A stretch of 64,000 nucleotides of DNA from CALDTK01 sp965213735 (GTDB taxonomy: Bacteria > Bacteroidota > Bacteroidia > Chitinophagales > Saprospiraceae). Where the stretch lies: assembly GCA_965213735.1 (NCBI GenBank), contig CBDCAB010000006.1, positions 2,356,001 to 2,420,000 of the forward strand, read 5' to 3'. Shown in pieces: positions 19,056 through 27,778 of the stretch. The translations under genes and the position numbers were made by a program. The notes below the pieces were generated by a model. That model was not told the DNA's origin and did not search any database. It saw nothing but the letters and a program-made list of their open reading frames with translations. Each line of letters begins with the position of its first letter. The first letter of the stretch is position 1.

Positions 19056-19071
19056 TACCGTATTCGCGGTA
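19056..19071. promoter_or_regulatory. inverted repeat TACCG-N6-CGGTA
   Basis: Perfect 5-bp arms with spacer TATTCG, between the divergent peroxidase and 1152-residue protein genes. It has the same core as the repeat at 15211-15230. Confidence 0.35.
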
Positions 19072-19097
19072 AGGGTTGGTACCATCTAGTGACGCCT

Positions 19098-19105
19098 TAC
19101 GTTTA
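19098..19105 (+). promoter_or_regulatory. TAnnTTTG-like box 8 nt before a GTG start
   Basis: TACGTTTA differs from TAnnTTTG only at the last base. The gap of 8 nt to the GTG at 19114 implies a transcript with little or no leader. Confidence 0.4.
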
Positions 19106-19113
19106 GTCGACCT

Positions 19114-22100
19114 GTGCGTGTCCTGTGTTTACTTCTTTTTTTGCTTACGCTGGGATGGCAATTCAGTGCCTCAGCTCAGTCGGAAACAAGCAATCTGAGA
19201 CTAGATACTCTTCCTGCAGCACAGCCACTCACTTTCGCTCCGGGAAGTTTGTTTTCCCATACGCTTAGTGCGCGCAATGTAGCAACGGGCGAGCTTTTGC
19301 GTCTAAGCCTCACTGACTCTAGTGCTGTTGCCGCAGCAGCTGATAGCGTGCTGGTAGCGTGGACTTACCGTCGAGTAATTACCCAACTGCGCGAGCCAAT
19401 TTACCTTCTCGACTCCATCCGCCTGCTTAATCGCAGCATTCCCAATGCAAACTATGAAGAGGTGGATGCTCTCAGCATCAATGACCTGCGTCGAGATCTG
19501 GGTGCGGTGGATTATCGGGGCACTTTCGGCAGGGGGCTGCGGTTTGGCAATTCTCAAAATCTCGTGCTGGATTCACGACTCGATTTGCAACTCAATGGCG
19601 ACTTAGGTGACGGACTCACCGTGTCGGCAGTGGTGAGCGATCAAAACATCCCGCTGCAGCCCGAAGGGAATACGGTGCAGTTGCAAGAGTTCGACAAAAT
19701 CTTCGTCACCATTGCCAAGGATGCCCATACCCTCACCGCTGGCGACTATAGTTTGCGCAGCAATCAAGGCCACTTTATTCGATACGATAAGAATCTCCAG
19801 GGCCTGACTTACGCCTACCGCGAGCAAAACGAAAAGCAGCACGCGCGGGCGAGTCTTGCCTCCGCTAGGGGTCAGTTTCAGCGCATCCAATTGCCCGTCG
19901 ATGATGGCAACCAAGGTCCTTACCGCCTTACCGGTTCGCGTGGTGAGCCCTTTGTCATTGTGTTGGCGGGCACCGAGCGGGTTTACCTTGATGGTCGCCT
20001 CCTCGAGCGGGGGATTGACCGTGACTACGTAATTGACTACAACAGAGGTGAGGTGAGCTTTACGCCGCGCCTGCTCATCAACCGGTTTCAGCGTATCCTG
20101 GTAGAATACGAGTTTGTCGATCGCGAATACCTGCGCACACTCGTGACTGCCGAGGGCGATGCGCGGATAGGCAATTGGATGTTTTACGCGCAAGGTTTGC
20201 AGCAGCAAGATGGTTTGCGGCGCACCGGCACTCCTCTTTCTGCCACGGCACAGCAGGTAGTGCAAGAGGCTCCTGGCACCCTCGCCGGCACACTCGTACC
20301 CTCCCCTAGTGTTTTGCCGGAAGGCTCAACAAACCCCCTCCGCTATATCCCACGCCTCGACACCAGCGGGTGCTCGAACGATACCATCTGGATGTATGCG
20401 CCTACTGCCACAGGAGCAGATGTCTTTATCGTCAGTTTTACGGAAGTGGGAGCAGGACAGGGTAACTACCGCCTCGCGCGAAATTCATCCACCAATGGCA
20501 CCAGCTTTGAGTTCGTGCCGCCCAATCCTGGATGCACTCCTGCCGGCGACTACGCACCCCTTAAAAGGGTACAAACACCAAGGTCTTTACGCCTCTTAGC
20601 CTTAGGCGGTCGCTTAGTAACCGACAGCACCTGGCAGGCAAGTTGGGAGCTGATAGGCAGTCAACAAGACCTCAACCGCTATAGTCCCGGAGCAGCGACC
20701 AGCTATGCCGCATTTGGTGCACTCAGCCGGCGCTGGCAAATTGGACTTGCCGCCCTCAACACAGGAGCATTTGTCGAAGGTACAGCACCCGAATTTACTG
20801 CTATTGCACCCTGGCGACCAGCAGAATTTAAGCGCAACTGGAACCTTGGCAACTTAGCCACACAAGCCACCGACGCACCTGGGCAGGAGTTGCTAACAGG
20901 TGTCGATGTGGGGCTAGCCTTCCGCAAAGTCAGGCTCGAATATGAGTTGGCGCACTACTCGCAGGAAGAGCAATATTCCGGCTTTCGCCAAAACTGGATC
21001 ATCGCCCACCAAAGTCCCACCTGGCTGCTGACGCACAGCGGGGATGCTCTGCGAGCTGAGAGAGTGGGCACCGAAACAGGCCAAACCAACCTCCGCCTCG
21101 ACAGCAGACACAGCGGCCCCCGCTGGGAACAGGCCTTTGGAGCAAGTCAACTTACCACCGAAAATTATGATGCTGTTACAGATGCCACCCTGTCGGTAGA
21201 TCGTAGCGTGCGGGAATGGTACGCGACTACCACCCGCAGCGCCGTCGACAGCCTCTGGACGCCCTCGTTCGCTTATCGCGGACGCCAGGATGCAACCCTC
21301 AATGCCGACAGTCGCGCGGGAGATGGCACCAATCACCAGGTAGAAGTAGGTCTTGCCAGCCCCGCTGATCTACCCAATGCCTTTGAGCTTACGGCAACTT
21401 ACCGACATACCAGCGCTCTGCAACAGAGCACCGAGCCCAACAATTATTATCTCGGCAGGGCAGTGCACCGCTTTCGCACGGAGAAATCTGCTTGGCTGAG
21501 GCTGCAGACCTCGGCTGAGGCTGGCAGCGGACAGGAGCGACGCGTCGCCTTGCAGTACATAAAAGTGCAGCCTGGACTCGGCCAGTACACGTGGCGAGAT
21601 TATAATAATGATGGTGTCGAAGATTTGGGGGAGTTTGAAGTAGCCGTCTTTAGCGACAGCGCCAGCTATATCCGCACCACCTTACTCACCGACGAGTTTG
21701 TGGCAACCAATACACTCAACGTCACACAGAGCGTCAACATAGATTTGTCGAGAGTGCGTAGCGGCTCAAGCAGTAGTGGGTGGTGGCGCAGATTTAGCGC
21801 CCTCAACACCGCGAGCATGCGTCGGCGCGCACTTCAGGCTACTGGCTACGAGCGGCTGCTAGCTGTGAATGTTGCAGAAACAGACACCAGTATTGTCGGC
21901 GATGATTTGGCCTGGCGCAGCGCCTTGTACTTCAACCGCGCCCGCAATGCATTTCGCGCCGAGCTAGAGCACCGACAACTCGCCAACCGAGTAATCAGTC
22001 TACAGGGCTTGCAGCAGTTGCGCACCAATGGTCTCAACCTCGTGTTGCTACAGCCTCTCGGACCTAGCTGGCGGCTCGGGGCAGATTTCGACCGCGAACG

Positions 22101-22572
22101 CCGCAGGTCGCGCAGCCAAGGGCTCACCGAGCGCAATTTTACACTTGAGAGCTTCAGTGCCGAACCGAGTCTGAGTTTTCAGCCCAACAGCAGCATTCGC
22201 CTCGTACTCAGCGCCACCTACCGCGAGGGCAACAATGTGGAAGCCGCAGAATCAGTCACTGCACGCAACCTCGGCTTCGAAGTCGATGCACGTCTACCTG
22301 AGGCTAGCAGCGACACGCGAAAGGCCTTTGCCGGAGCGAGTCTACGGGCAAAGGTCGAGCGAGTAAATCAACGCTTCGAGGGGCGGCAAGATTCGCCGGC
22401 TGGCTTTGCTCTTTTGGAAGGCTTGCGGCCAGGCAGAAGTTGGATTTGGAATGCCGTCGCTGATCAACAGCTGGGCAAGTCACTCCAGCTGTCGCTACGC
22501 TATGATGGGAGGCAGGTGGCGCAAGGCAATATTATCCACAGCGGCCAGGCGCAGCTGCAGGCAATCTTCTAA
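19114..22572 (+). CDS. large predicted outer-membrane protein of unknown function
   Basis: A 1152-residue protein with signal peptide (VLCLLLFLLTLGWQFSASAQ) and a GTG start at 19114. After an N-terminal domain comes a conserved segment: KNLQGLTYAYREQN, then GTERVYLDGRLLERGIDRDY, VIDYNRGEVSFTPRLLINR and VEYEFVDREYLR. Further on are YTWRDYNNDGVEDLGEFEVA and amphipathic beta-strands to the terminal residues QAQLQAIF, ending in Phe as outer-membrane barrels often do. I associate this D-Y-N-D-G-x-x-x-x-E-F-E phrase with a widespread but uncharacterised Bacteroidota family. The role is unknown; surface assembly or T9SS-associated transport is a guess from the neighbours. Confidence 0.75.
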   Translation: MRVLCLLLFLLTLGWQFSASAQSETSNLRLDTLPAAQPLTFAPGSLFSHTLSARNVATGELLRLSLTDSSAVAAAADSVLVAWTYRRVITQLREPIYLLDSIRLLNRSIPNANYEEVDALSINDLRRDLGAVDYRGTFGRGLRFGNSQNLVLDSRLDLQLNGDLGDGLTVSAVVSDQNIPLQPEGNTVQLQEFDKIFVTIAKDAHTLTAGDYSLRSNQGHFIRYDKNLQGLTYAYREQNEKQHARASLASARGQFQRIQLPVDDGNQGPYRLTGSRGEPFVIVLAGTERVYLDGRLLERGIDRDYVIDYNRGEVSFTPRLLINRFQRILVEYEFVDREYLRTLVTAEGDARIGNWMFYAQGLQQQDGLRRTGTPLSATAQQVVQEAPGTLAGTLVPSPSVLPEGSTNPLRYIPRLDTSGCSNDTIWMYAPTATGADVFIVSFTEVGAGQGNYRLARNSSTNGTSFEFVPPNPGCTPAGDYAPLKRVQTPRSLRLLALGGRLVTDSTWQASWELIGSQQDLNRYSPGAATSYAAFGALSRRWQIGLAALNTGAFVEGTAPEFTAIAPWRPAEFKRNWNLGNLATQATDAPGQELLTGVDVGLAFRKVRLEYELAHYSQEEQYSGFRQNWIIAHQSPTWLLTHSGDALRAERVGTETGQTNLRLDSRHSGPRWEQAFGASQLTTENYDAVTDATLSVDRSVREWYATTTRSAVDSLWTPSFAYRGRQDATLNADSRAGDGTNHQVEVGLASPADLPNAFELTATYRHTSALQQSTEPNNYYLGRAVHRFRTEKSAWLRLQTSAEAGSGQERRVALQYIKVQPGLGQYTWRDYNNDGVEDLGEFEVAVFSDSASYIRTTLLTDEFVATNTLNVTQSVNIDLSRVRSGSSSSGWWRRFSALNTASMRRRALQATGYERLLAVNVAETDTSIVGDDLAWRSALYFNRARNAFRAELEHRQLANRVISLQGLQQLRTNGLNLVLLQPLGPSWRLGADFDRERRRSRSQGLTERNFTLESFSAEPSLSFQPNSSIRLVLSATYREGNNVEAAESVTARNLGFEVDARLPEASSDTRKAFAGASLRAKVERVNQRFEGRQDSPAGFALLEGLRPGRSWIWNAVADQQLGKSLQLSLRYDGRQVAQGNIIHSGQAQLQAIF
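20981..20994 (+). repeat. iterated 14-mer GCTTTCGCCAAAAC, copy 2
   Basis: Here it is read in a different frame from most copies, encoding GFRQN in the predicted outer-membrane protein. Confidence 0.8.
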
Positions 22573-22723
22573 ACCTGCGCCTAAAAACGCAACATATTCT
22601 AGGTAAACCACTTCTTTTGCTAGGGATTTGATTGGAAGCCGACGATTGAGCTGCAAGCCTTCAGCTATTTTCACCGTTTCACCCACTTAGGTGTGTTCCA
22701 CCTGTCTCCTAAGTACTTCATCT

Positions 22724-25700
22724 ATGCGTTTACTCTCTACTCTCCTGCTCACCTGCTTACTCGCTGCTGCGGGTTTACTTCATGCCCAGTCGCAGCCTAT
22801 TACGCCCTTCGAGCGGGATGGTGCGGCCAGCTCTGCAGATGTCACGTTTCTCAACCTGGTGCAGCCTGAGCTATTTTTAGCTGGAAAGGCAGCGGCTGGC
22901 AGTGTAAGCGAGGTGACTCTTCGTTTGCCGACGCCCAGTGGAGATGAGCTAGTAGTGACCGTTGCTGAAGCTCCCGTCATGCCTAGCGCACTTGCCGCCA
23001 AGTATCCCATGTTGCGCACATTTCGAGGTATGACTGCAGATGGTGCGGTGGTAGCTGTCACGCAAACAGCGGAAGGTCTGAGTGTCTTTGTTAAGTATCC
23101 GAGTCAGCCGTCTTGGGCCATTGAGATGATTGGCCAGGGTCGCGCCCGCCTCGGCTTAACGGCCGTTATCGGTGAGGAGTTGATGATCGAGCCTCCAGCG
23201 CTTAGCTGTGGGTATACGCCTGCTGCCCATGAGCAGGAGGAATTGCAGCCAGCTTTCGCCAAAACCTCACAAAACCGCACCGTACAGCAGGTCAAGGTGA
23301 CTAAGCGCAAGTATGTGTTGGCACTGGCTTGTACGGGAGAATACGGCGCCCGCTATGGCGGTACTAAACCTGCTGTCATGGCAACTTTTGTAGCCGCTCT
23401 TAATATTCTCAACGGTATTACGCTACCAGAAGTAGGAGTAGAATTCGAGCTCCACCCCGAAACGGATACACTCATATTTACCAATCCAAATACTGATCCC
23501 TACACTAATTCTGACATGGGAGGAGCCTTATTAGGCCAAAATCCCACTGTTATTAATGCCCGCATTCCGAATGCAGATTACGACTTGGGGCATGTCTTTA
23601 CCAATCGCTGCCGTGATGTTGGTGGTGTAGTGAGTGGCAATGCGTGTACTCCACTCGGTAAGGCGAGAGGAGTTACATGCCACTATTCCGGCCTCACCCG
23701 CATCGTCGAAGATGTGATGGCGCACGAGGTGGCACACCAATTCGACGTTGATCATACTTGGAACAATTGCCCAGGAGCCGATGGTCAGCGTAGGGCTGAG
23801 AGCGCGTACGAGCCCGGCAGCGGTAGCACCATCATGAGCTACCAAGGTGCCTGCGGTGCAGACAATAATGTTTCGACAATTCCAGCGCCAGTGTATTACC
23901 ACGTACAATCACTTCAGCAATTCATCGACTTTACGGCGATGGGTGCAGGCGGTGATTGTGCAGATTATAGCGTGGTGAATAATGAGTATCCGGAAATTAA
24001 TTGGCCATACATAAACGGTTTTGCCATCCCGATTTCTACTCCCTTCGTGCTCAGGGCAAGCGCCACTGATGCTGATGGAGATCAGCTTTTCTACAATTGG
24101 GAGCAGTACGATCTCGGACCAGCTACTCCACTGTGTGATCCACGCGATGGGGCACCAATGTTTCGAAGTGTCCCACCAACTCCTAATGGCAATGTTCGCT
24201 ATTTTCCTAAAGAAGAGAGCGTTCGCTTGGGCTTAATGGACTGCGAAGAAATACTTCCTGATTATGGACGTGAAATGAATTTTCGCATGACGGCACGTGA
24301 TATGCGTGAAGACGCTGGCGGTACCGTATGGGAGCAAGTCATGTTTAATGTAGATGGCGATTCAGGGCCCTTTACGGTGACCAGTCAAAGTTCGCTGGCT
24401 GCTACTTACGTAGCCGGAGAATTTGTGCAAGTAACCTGGGATGTAGCCAATACCAATGTGGCTCCTGTGAACTGCCAGGCCGTTAATATCCTGCTCTCGA
24501 TGGACAATGGCCGCACCTACCCCCACGTGCTTGCCAGCAATACCAACAACGATGGCGCAGAGGGAGTCAGCTTGCCAATCGTTGATGGCTCCAATGCCCG
24601 TATCAAAGTCGAGGCAGCTGATAATATCTTTTATGCGCTCTCGGCTTCACGCTTTACCATCATTGAGCCTACTGAGCCAGGATTTACATTCGTGTCTTCA
24701 GAGTCGTCCACCTTCCTCTGCTTGCCCGATACTGCAGAAGTCGATCTGTTTACGTCCTCGCTGTTAGGCTATGATTCCACGCTGACTCTGCGCATTGTCA
24801 ACCAATTGCCCGCAGGAATAGATGCATCACTCGATCAGACGCAACTTTCTCCTGGGGATGCGGCGCGACTCACCGTCAACTTCGATAACTTCAATCGCTC
24901 CGACAGCGTCACCATCATCATTGAGGCAAGTGGCAACGGCGTAGACACCGCCCGCCGCGAGTTGCTCTTCGATGTAGTGAGCAATGACTTTAGCGATGTT
25001 GAATTGCTCAGTCCCGCGAATGGAGAAGAGGGCGTTTTAGAAGTACCTGTCTTTGAGTTTACTGCTTCGGCGGCGGCGGAAGAATATATCATCGAAGTCA
25101 GTGACGATCCACTCTTCGACCGCGGTTCCTTCCTAATTCCGAACGCTGATCCAGATGGCGAGACCTTGGGTAGCTTACTCGAGCCAAATACCGTGTATTT
25201 CTGGCGGGTACTTCCTAAGAACCGTTGCGGAATATTCTACGATCTGCCGATCAACGCCTTCCACACCTTCGCGGCCAGCTGCGAAAGCTATTCCCAAACG
25301 GAATCTATCATTATTCCACCACGGATTCGTGACAAGGCTGAGGCCGTCGTGCCAGTGAGCTCGAGTGGTACTGTCAACGACCTGAACATACCGCTGGTGA
25401 ATGTGAAGTACTCCGACATCAATGACATAAGAGTCTCTCTCGAGTCTCCGGATGGCACAGAAGTTACGCTAGTTGCCAACCGTTGCGGAGGTACCAACCG
25501 ACTCATCACTGGATTTGATGATGAGTCTCCGCTGCAGTTCTCTTGCACACCGGTACCAAACGATGGTGCAGTACGGCGCCCGCTCAATCCGCTGAGTACC
25601 TTTGATGGCAGTGAGATTAATGGTGATTGGATACTGAGAGTTCAAGTCATAAATCCATCTAATGAAGGTGGAGAATTTAATGAGTTTCAGATACAGTTTT

Positions 25701-26326
25701 GCGCCAACATCATCAGTCAATCTCCTGTCCTGGAGCACGACCTGGTGACAGTGCCGACGGGAGGCTTTCAGTACCTCGACCCAACTTTCCTGCGGGCAAG
25801 CGATCCAGACAATAGCGTCTCAGACCTCAGGTACATCATCGTAAAGGCCCCAACGCGCGGTCATATCGAGAAATATGGTGTCCCTCTACAGGTTGGTGAT
25901 TCTTGGACGCAGGCCCAGTCACAAACTGCGGGCGTAACTTACGTTGATGATCTAGGCGTGCCGGGAACAGATGAAATGTCAGTCGTCCTTACTGATAACT
26001 CTGGCAATCTCATCGCTACTCCTGTTATCAACTTCGACATCGCCAACAACTACACCACCTCCACCAAGGAATCTGTCGAAGCAGTCGTCGATATGAGCCT
26101 TGCACCCAATCCCACTTCTTCTACGAGCCGGGTACAATGGACGCATCCGAGTGCAGGTGGCGAGCTGCGTGTGTTCGATATGCAAGGCAGGCTGATGCAC
26201 CGCCGGGCAGTGGAGCAGGGATTGCAGGCTGTCGATCTAGAAGTGGGCCAGTGGCCGGCAGGTATGTACGTGGTAGCCTATCGAGGCAAAGACGGTGCCC
26301 GCGCACTCAGACTGGCAGTAGAGTAG
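22724..26326 (+). CDS. secreted reprolysin-like zinc metalloprotease with P-domain and T9SS sorting domain
   Basis: A 1200-residue exported protease. The ATG at 22724 gives a proper signal peptide (MRLLSTLLLTCLLAAAGLLH-AQ). The catalytic zinc motif HEVAHQFDVDH (HExxHxxxxxH, metzincin/reprolysin type) lies near residue 333, followed by the Met-turn candidate STIMSYQGACG. Downstream come fibronectin/Ig-like sandwiches and a proprotein-convertase P-domain (about 855-996: LNIPLVNVKYSDINDIRVSL, SPDGTEVTLV, NGDWILRV), then a type A sorting domain (LAPNPTSSTSRVQWTHPSAG to ALRLAVE). It probably degrades extracellular protein. A good hairpin terminator follows the stop. Confidence 0.93.
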   Translation: MRLLSTLLLTCLLAAAGLLHAQSQPITPFERDGAASSADVTFLNLVQPELFLAGKAAAGSVSEVTLRLPTPSGDELVVTVAEAPVMPSALAAKYPMLRTFRGMTADGAVVAVTQTAEGLSVFVKYPSQPSWAIEMIGQGRARLGLTAVIGEELMIEPPALSCGYTPAAHEQEELQPAFAKTSQNRTVQQVKVTKRKYVLALACTGEYGARYGGTKPAVMATFVAALNILNGITLPEVGVEFELHPETDTLIFTNPNTDPYTNSDMGGALLGQNPTVINARIPNADYDLGHVFTNRCRDVGGVVSGNACTPLGKARGVTCHYSGLTRIVEDVMAHEVAHQFDVDHTWNNCPGADGQRRAESAYEPGSGSTIMSYQGACGADNNVSTIPAPVYYHVQSLQQFIDFTAMGAGGDCADYSVVNNEYPEINWPYINGFAIPISTPFVLRASATDADGDQLFYNWEQYDLGPATPLCDPRDGAPMFRSVPPTPNGNVRYFPKEESVRLGLMDCEEILPDYGREMNFRMTARDMREDAGGTVWEQVMFNVDGDSGPFTVTSQSSLAATYVAGEFVQVTWDVANTNVAPVNCQAVNILLSMDNGRTYPHVLASNTNNDGAEGVSLPIVDGSNARIKVEAADNIFYALSASRFTIIEPTEPGFTFVSSESSTFLCLPDTAEVDLFTSSLLGYDSTLTLRIVNQLPAGIDASLDQTQLSPGDAARLTVNFDNFNRSDSVTIIIEASGNGVDTARRELLFDVVSNDFSDVELLSPANGEEGVLEVPVFEFTASAAAEEYIIEVSDDPLFDRGSFLIPNADPDGETLGSLLEPNTVYFWRVLPKNRCGIFYDLPINAFHTFAASCESYSQTESIIIPPRIRDKAEAVVPVSSSGTVNDLNIPLVNVKYSDINDIRVSLESPDGTEVTLVANRCGGTNRLITGFDDESPLQFSCTPVPNDGAVRRPLNPLSTFDGSEINGDWILRVQVINPSNEGGEFNEFQIQFCANIISQSPVLEHDLVTVPTGGFQYLDPTFLRASDPDNSVSDLRYIIVKAPTRGHIEKYGVPLQVGDSWTQAQSQTAGVTYVDDLGVPGTDEMSVVLTDNSGNLIATPVINFDIANNYTTSTKESVEAVVDMSLAPNPTSSTSRVQWTHPSAGGELRVFDMQGRLMHRRAVEQGLQAVDLEVGQWPAGMYVVAYRGKDGARALRLAVE
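23262..23275 (+). repeat. iterated 14-mer GCTTTCGCCAAAAC, copy 3
   Basis: Lies in the propeptide-like region of the metalloprotease gene, encoding AFAKT. Confidence 0.8.
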
Positions 26327-26355
26327 GTTCTAGGACAAGCTTTAACTCTGTGCAG

Positions 26356-26390
26356 CGCCCTGTTTTCAATCATGGAAACAGGGCGTTTTG
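26356..26390 (+). terminator. rho-independent terminator of the metalloprotease gene
   Basis: Perfect 10-bp arms CGCCCTGTTT/AAACAGGGCG (26356-26365, 26376-26385) with a 10-nt loop, followed by TTTTGCTTT. Confidence 0.85.
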
Positions 26391-26403
26391 CTTTAGTACC
26401 GGT

Positions 26404-27699
26404 CTAGCGCAGGAGAATTCCTTTGCGCCAGTACCACAGGCTTTGCAGCACTCCCCGCGAACCAAGGAATACGAGCAGCGCCAGCCAGAGCACGAGCACG
26501 TCGTCGAGCATTGGCGCTAAGAGGTAGTAGGTCCCGAAGTACGCAATCAGCGCCAGAGCCATCGTATCGCGCATGGCTTTGGTAGCAGTGAGACCTACAA
26601 ATACGCCATCCCAAATGTAGCAGGCCGAACCTACGAGGGGCAGCGCAATCAAGAATGGTAGCAGCGTGCTGGCCGAATTTTGCACTTCCAAATCAGAGGT
26701 AAACACAGCCACCAGTTGCTCACCGAGCAGCCAGTAAAGCAGCGAAAAACCTAGTGCACACACTGCTCCATACACGAAGCTGAGGCGGATGGCGGTACGT
26801 AGCTTAGTAGCTTGCTTGGCTCCGACGGCTTTGCCCACCAAAGCCTCGGCAGCATACGCAAAGCCGTCGATGGCATAGCTCATCCAGTTGAGGAATTGTA
26901 ACAACACGGTGGTGGTGGCCAGGGCAATTGCTCCAGCCGCAGCACTTCGGCTGTAGAAGAAGGCAAAGGCGAAGGTGAGCGAAAGGGTACGCAAGAAGAT
27001 GTCGCCATTGATTCGGAGCAGTCGGCGGTAGCGTTGCAGTACCGTTACCATGTCGAGTCGCAGCAACTTCACGCGTGAGGGGTAGTAATAGGCTATGGCA
27101 GCCAGACCCACAGCGAGCGCCACGTACTGGGCAAGCACGGTGCCCCAGGCCACGCCTGCAGTCTGAAGCAGCAGGTGGTTGACGAGGTAATAAGAAGCTG
27201 CAATGTTGACCACATTGGCCACGGTGGTAATGAGCAGTGGCAGCCAGGCGTTTTGCTGCCCAAACAGCCACCCCACCACTACGTAGAGCAGCAAGGTGGC
27301 TGGCGCAGCCCAAATTCTCACGCTGAAATACTCCACGATTAAGTGAAGCTGCCCTTGCGGAGCATTCAGCAAGTGCGTCGAGGCGTGCAACAGTAGGTTT
27401 TGCGAAAGCAGCAAAAGCATGGCCAGCAGGAGTGCCAGCGAACAGGCCATGGCTAAAATGCGCGCCTGCTCGGTAAGATCCTCGCCCCCAACTGCTTGTG
27501 CTGTCATGCCGGTAGTGCCCATGCGCAGGAAGCCGAAATTCCAGTACAGGAAGTTGAAGATCATGCCGCCAAGGCCAACAGCTCCGAGGTGGGCGGCGCT
27601 GAGGTGACCCATCAGGGCGGTATCAACCGAACTCAGCAGCGGGATCGAGATATTGCTCAGGATATTCGGCAGGGCCAGGCGCAACAATGCTCGATTCAC
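26404..27699 (-). CDS. MATE family efflux transporter (DinF-like)
   Basis: A polytopic membrane protein with about 12 hydrophobic helices, typical of MATE cation-coupled antiporters that export drugs, dyes or metabolites. Family features include LALPNILSNISIPLLSSVDT, MGHLSAAHLGAVGLGGMIFN and FLRMGTTGMTAQAVGGED in the first bundle, and WMSYAIDGFAYAAEALVGKA in the second. This is the DinF-like branch common in Bacteroidota. The open frame runs to 27807, but that would overlap the divergent ligase gene. GTG at 27699 (VNRALLRLALP) gives 431 residues and the expected N-terminus, so I prefer it. Confidence 0.9.
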   Translation of the reverse strand: MNRALLRLALPNILSNISIPLLSSVDTALMGHLSAAHLGAVGLGGMIFNFLYWNFGFLRMGTTGMTAQAVGGEDLTEQARILAMACSLALLLAMLLLLSQNLLLHASTHLLNAPQGQLHLIVEYFSVRIWAAPATLLLYVVVGWLFGQQNAWLPLLITTVANVVNIAASYYLVNHLLLQTAGVAWGTVLAQYVALAVGLAAIAYYYPSRVKLLRLDMVTVLQRYRRLLRINGDIFLRTLSLTFAFAFFYSRSAAAGAIALATTTVLLQFLNWMSYAIDGFAYAAEALVGKAVGAKQATKLRTAIRLSFVYGAVCALGFSLLYWLLGEQLVAVFTSDLEVQNSASTLLPFLIALPLVGSACYIWDGVFVGLTATKAMRDTMALALIAYFGTYYLLAPMLDDVLVLWLALLVFLGSRGVLQSLWYWRKGILLR

Positions 27700-27778
27700 C
27701 GCTCGAAGGTAGTGGTGCAGTCTGTGTGTGTTTCCTTTGCCTGTCCGTCTGTGTGACGGTACCGTTAGCTCGAACACT

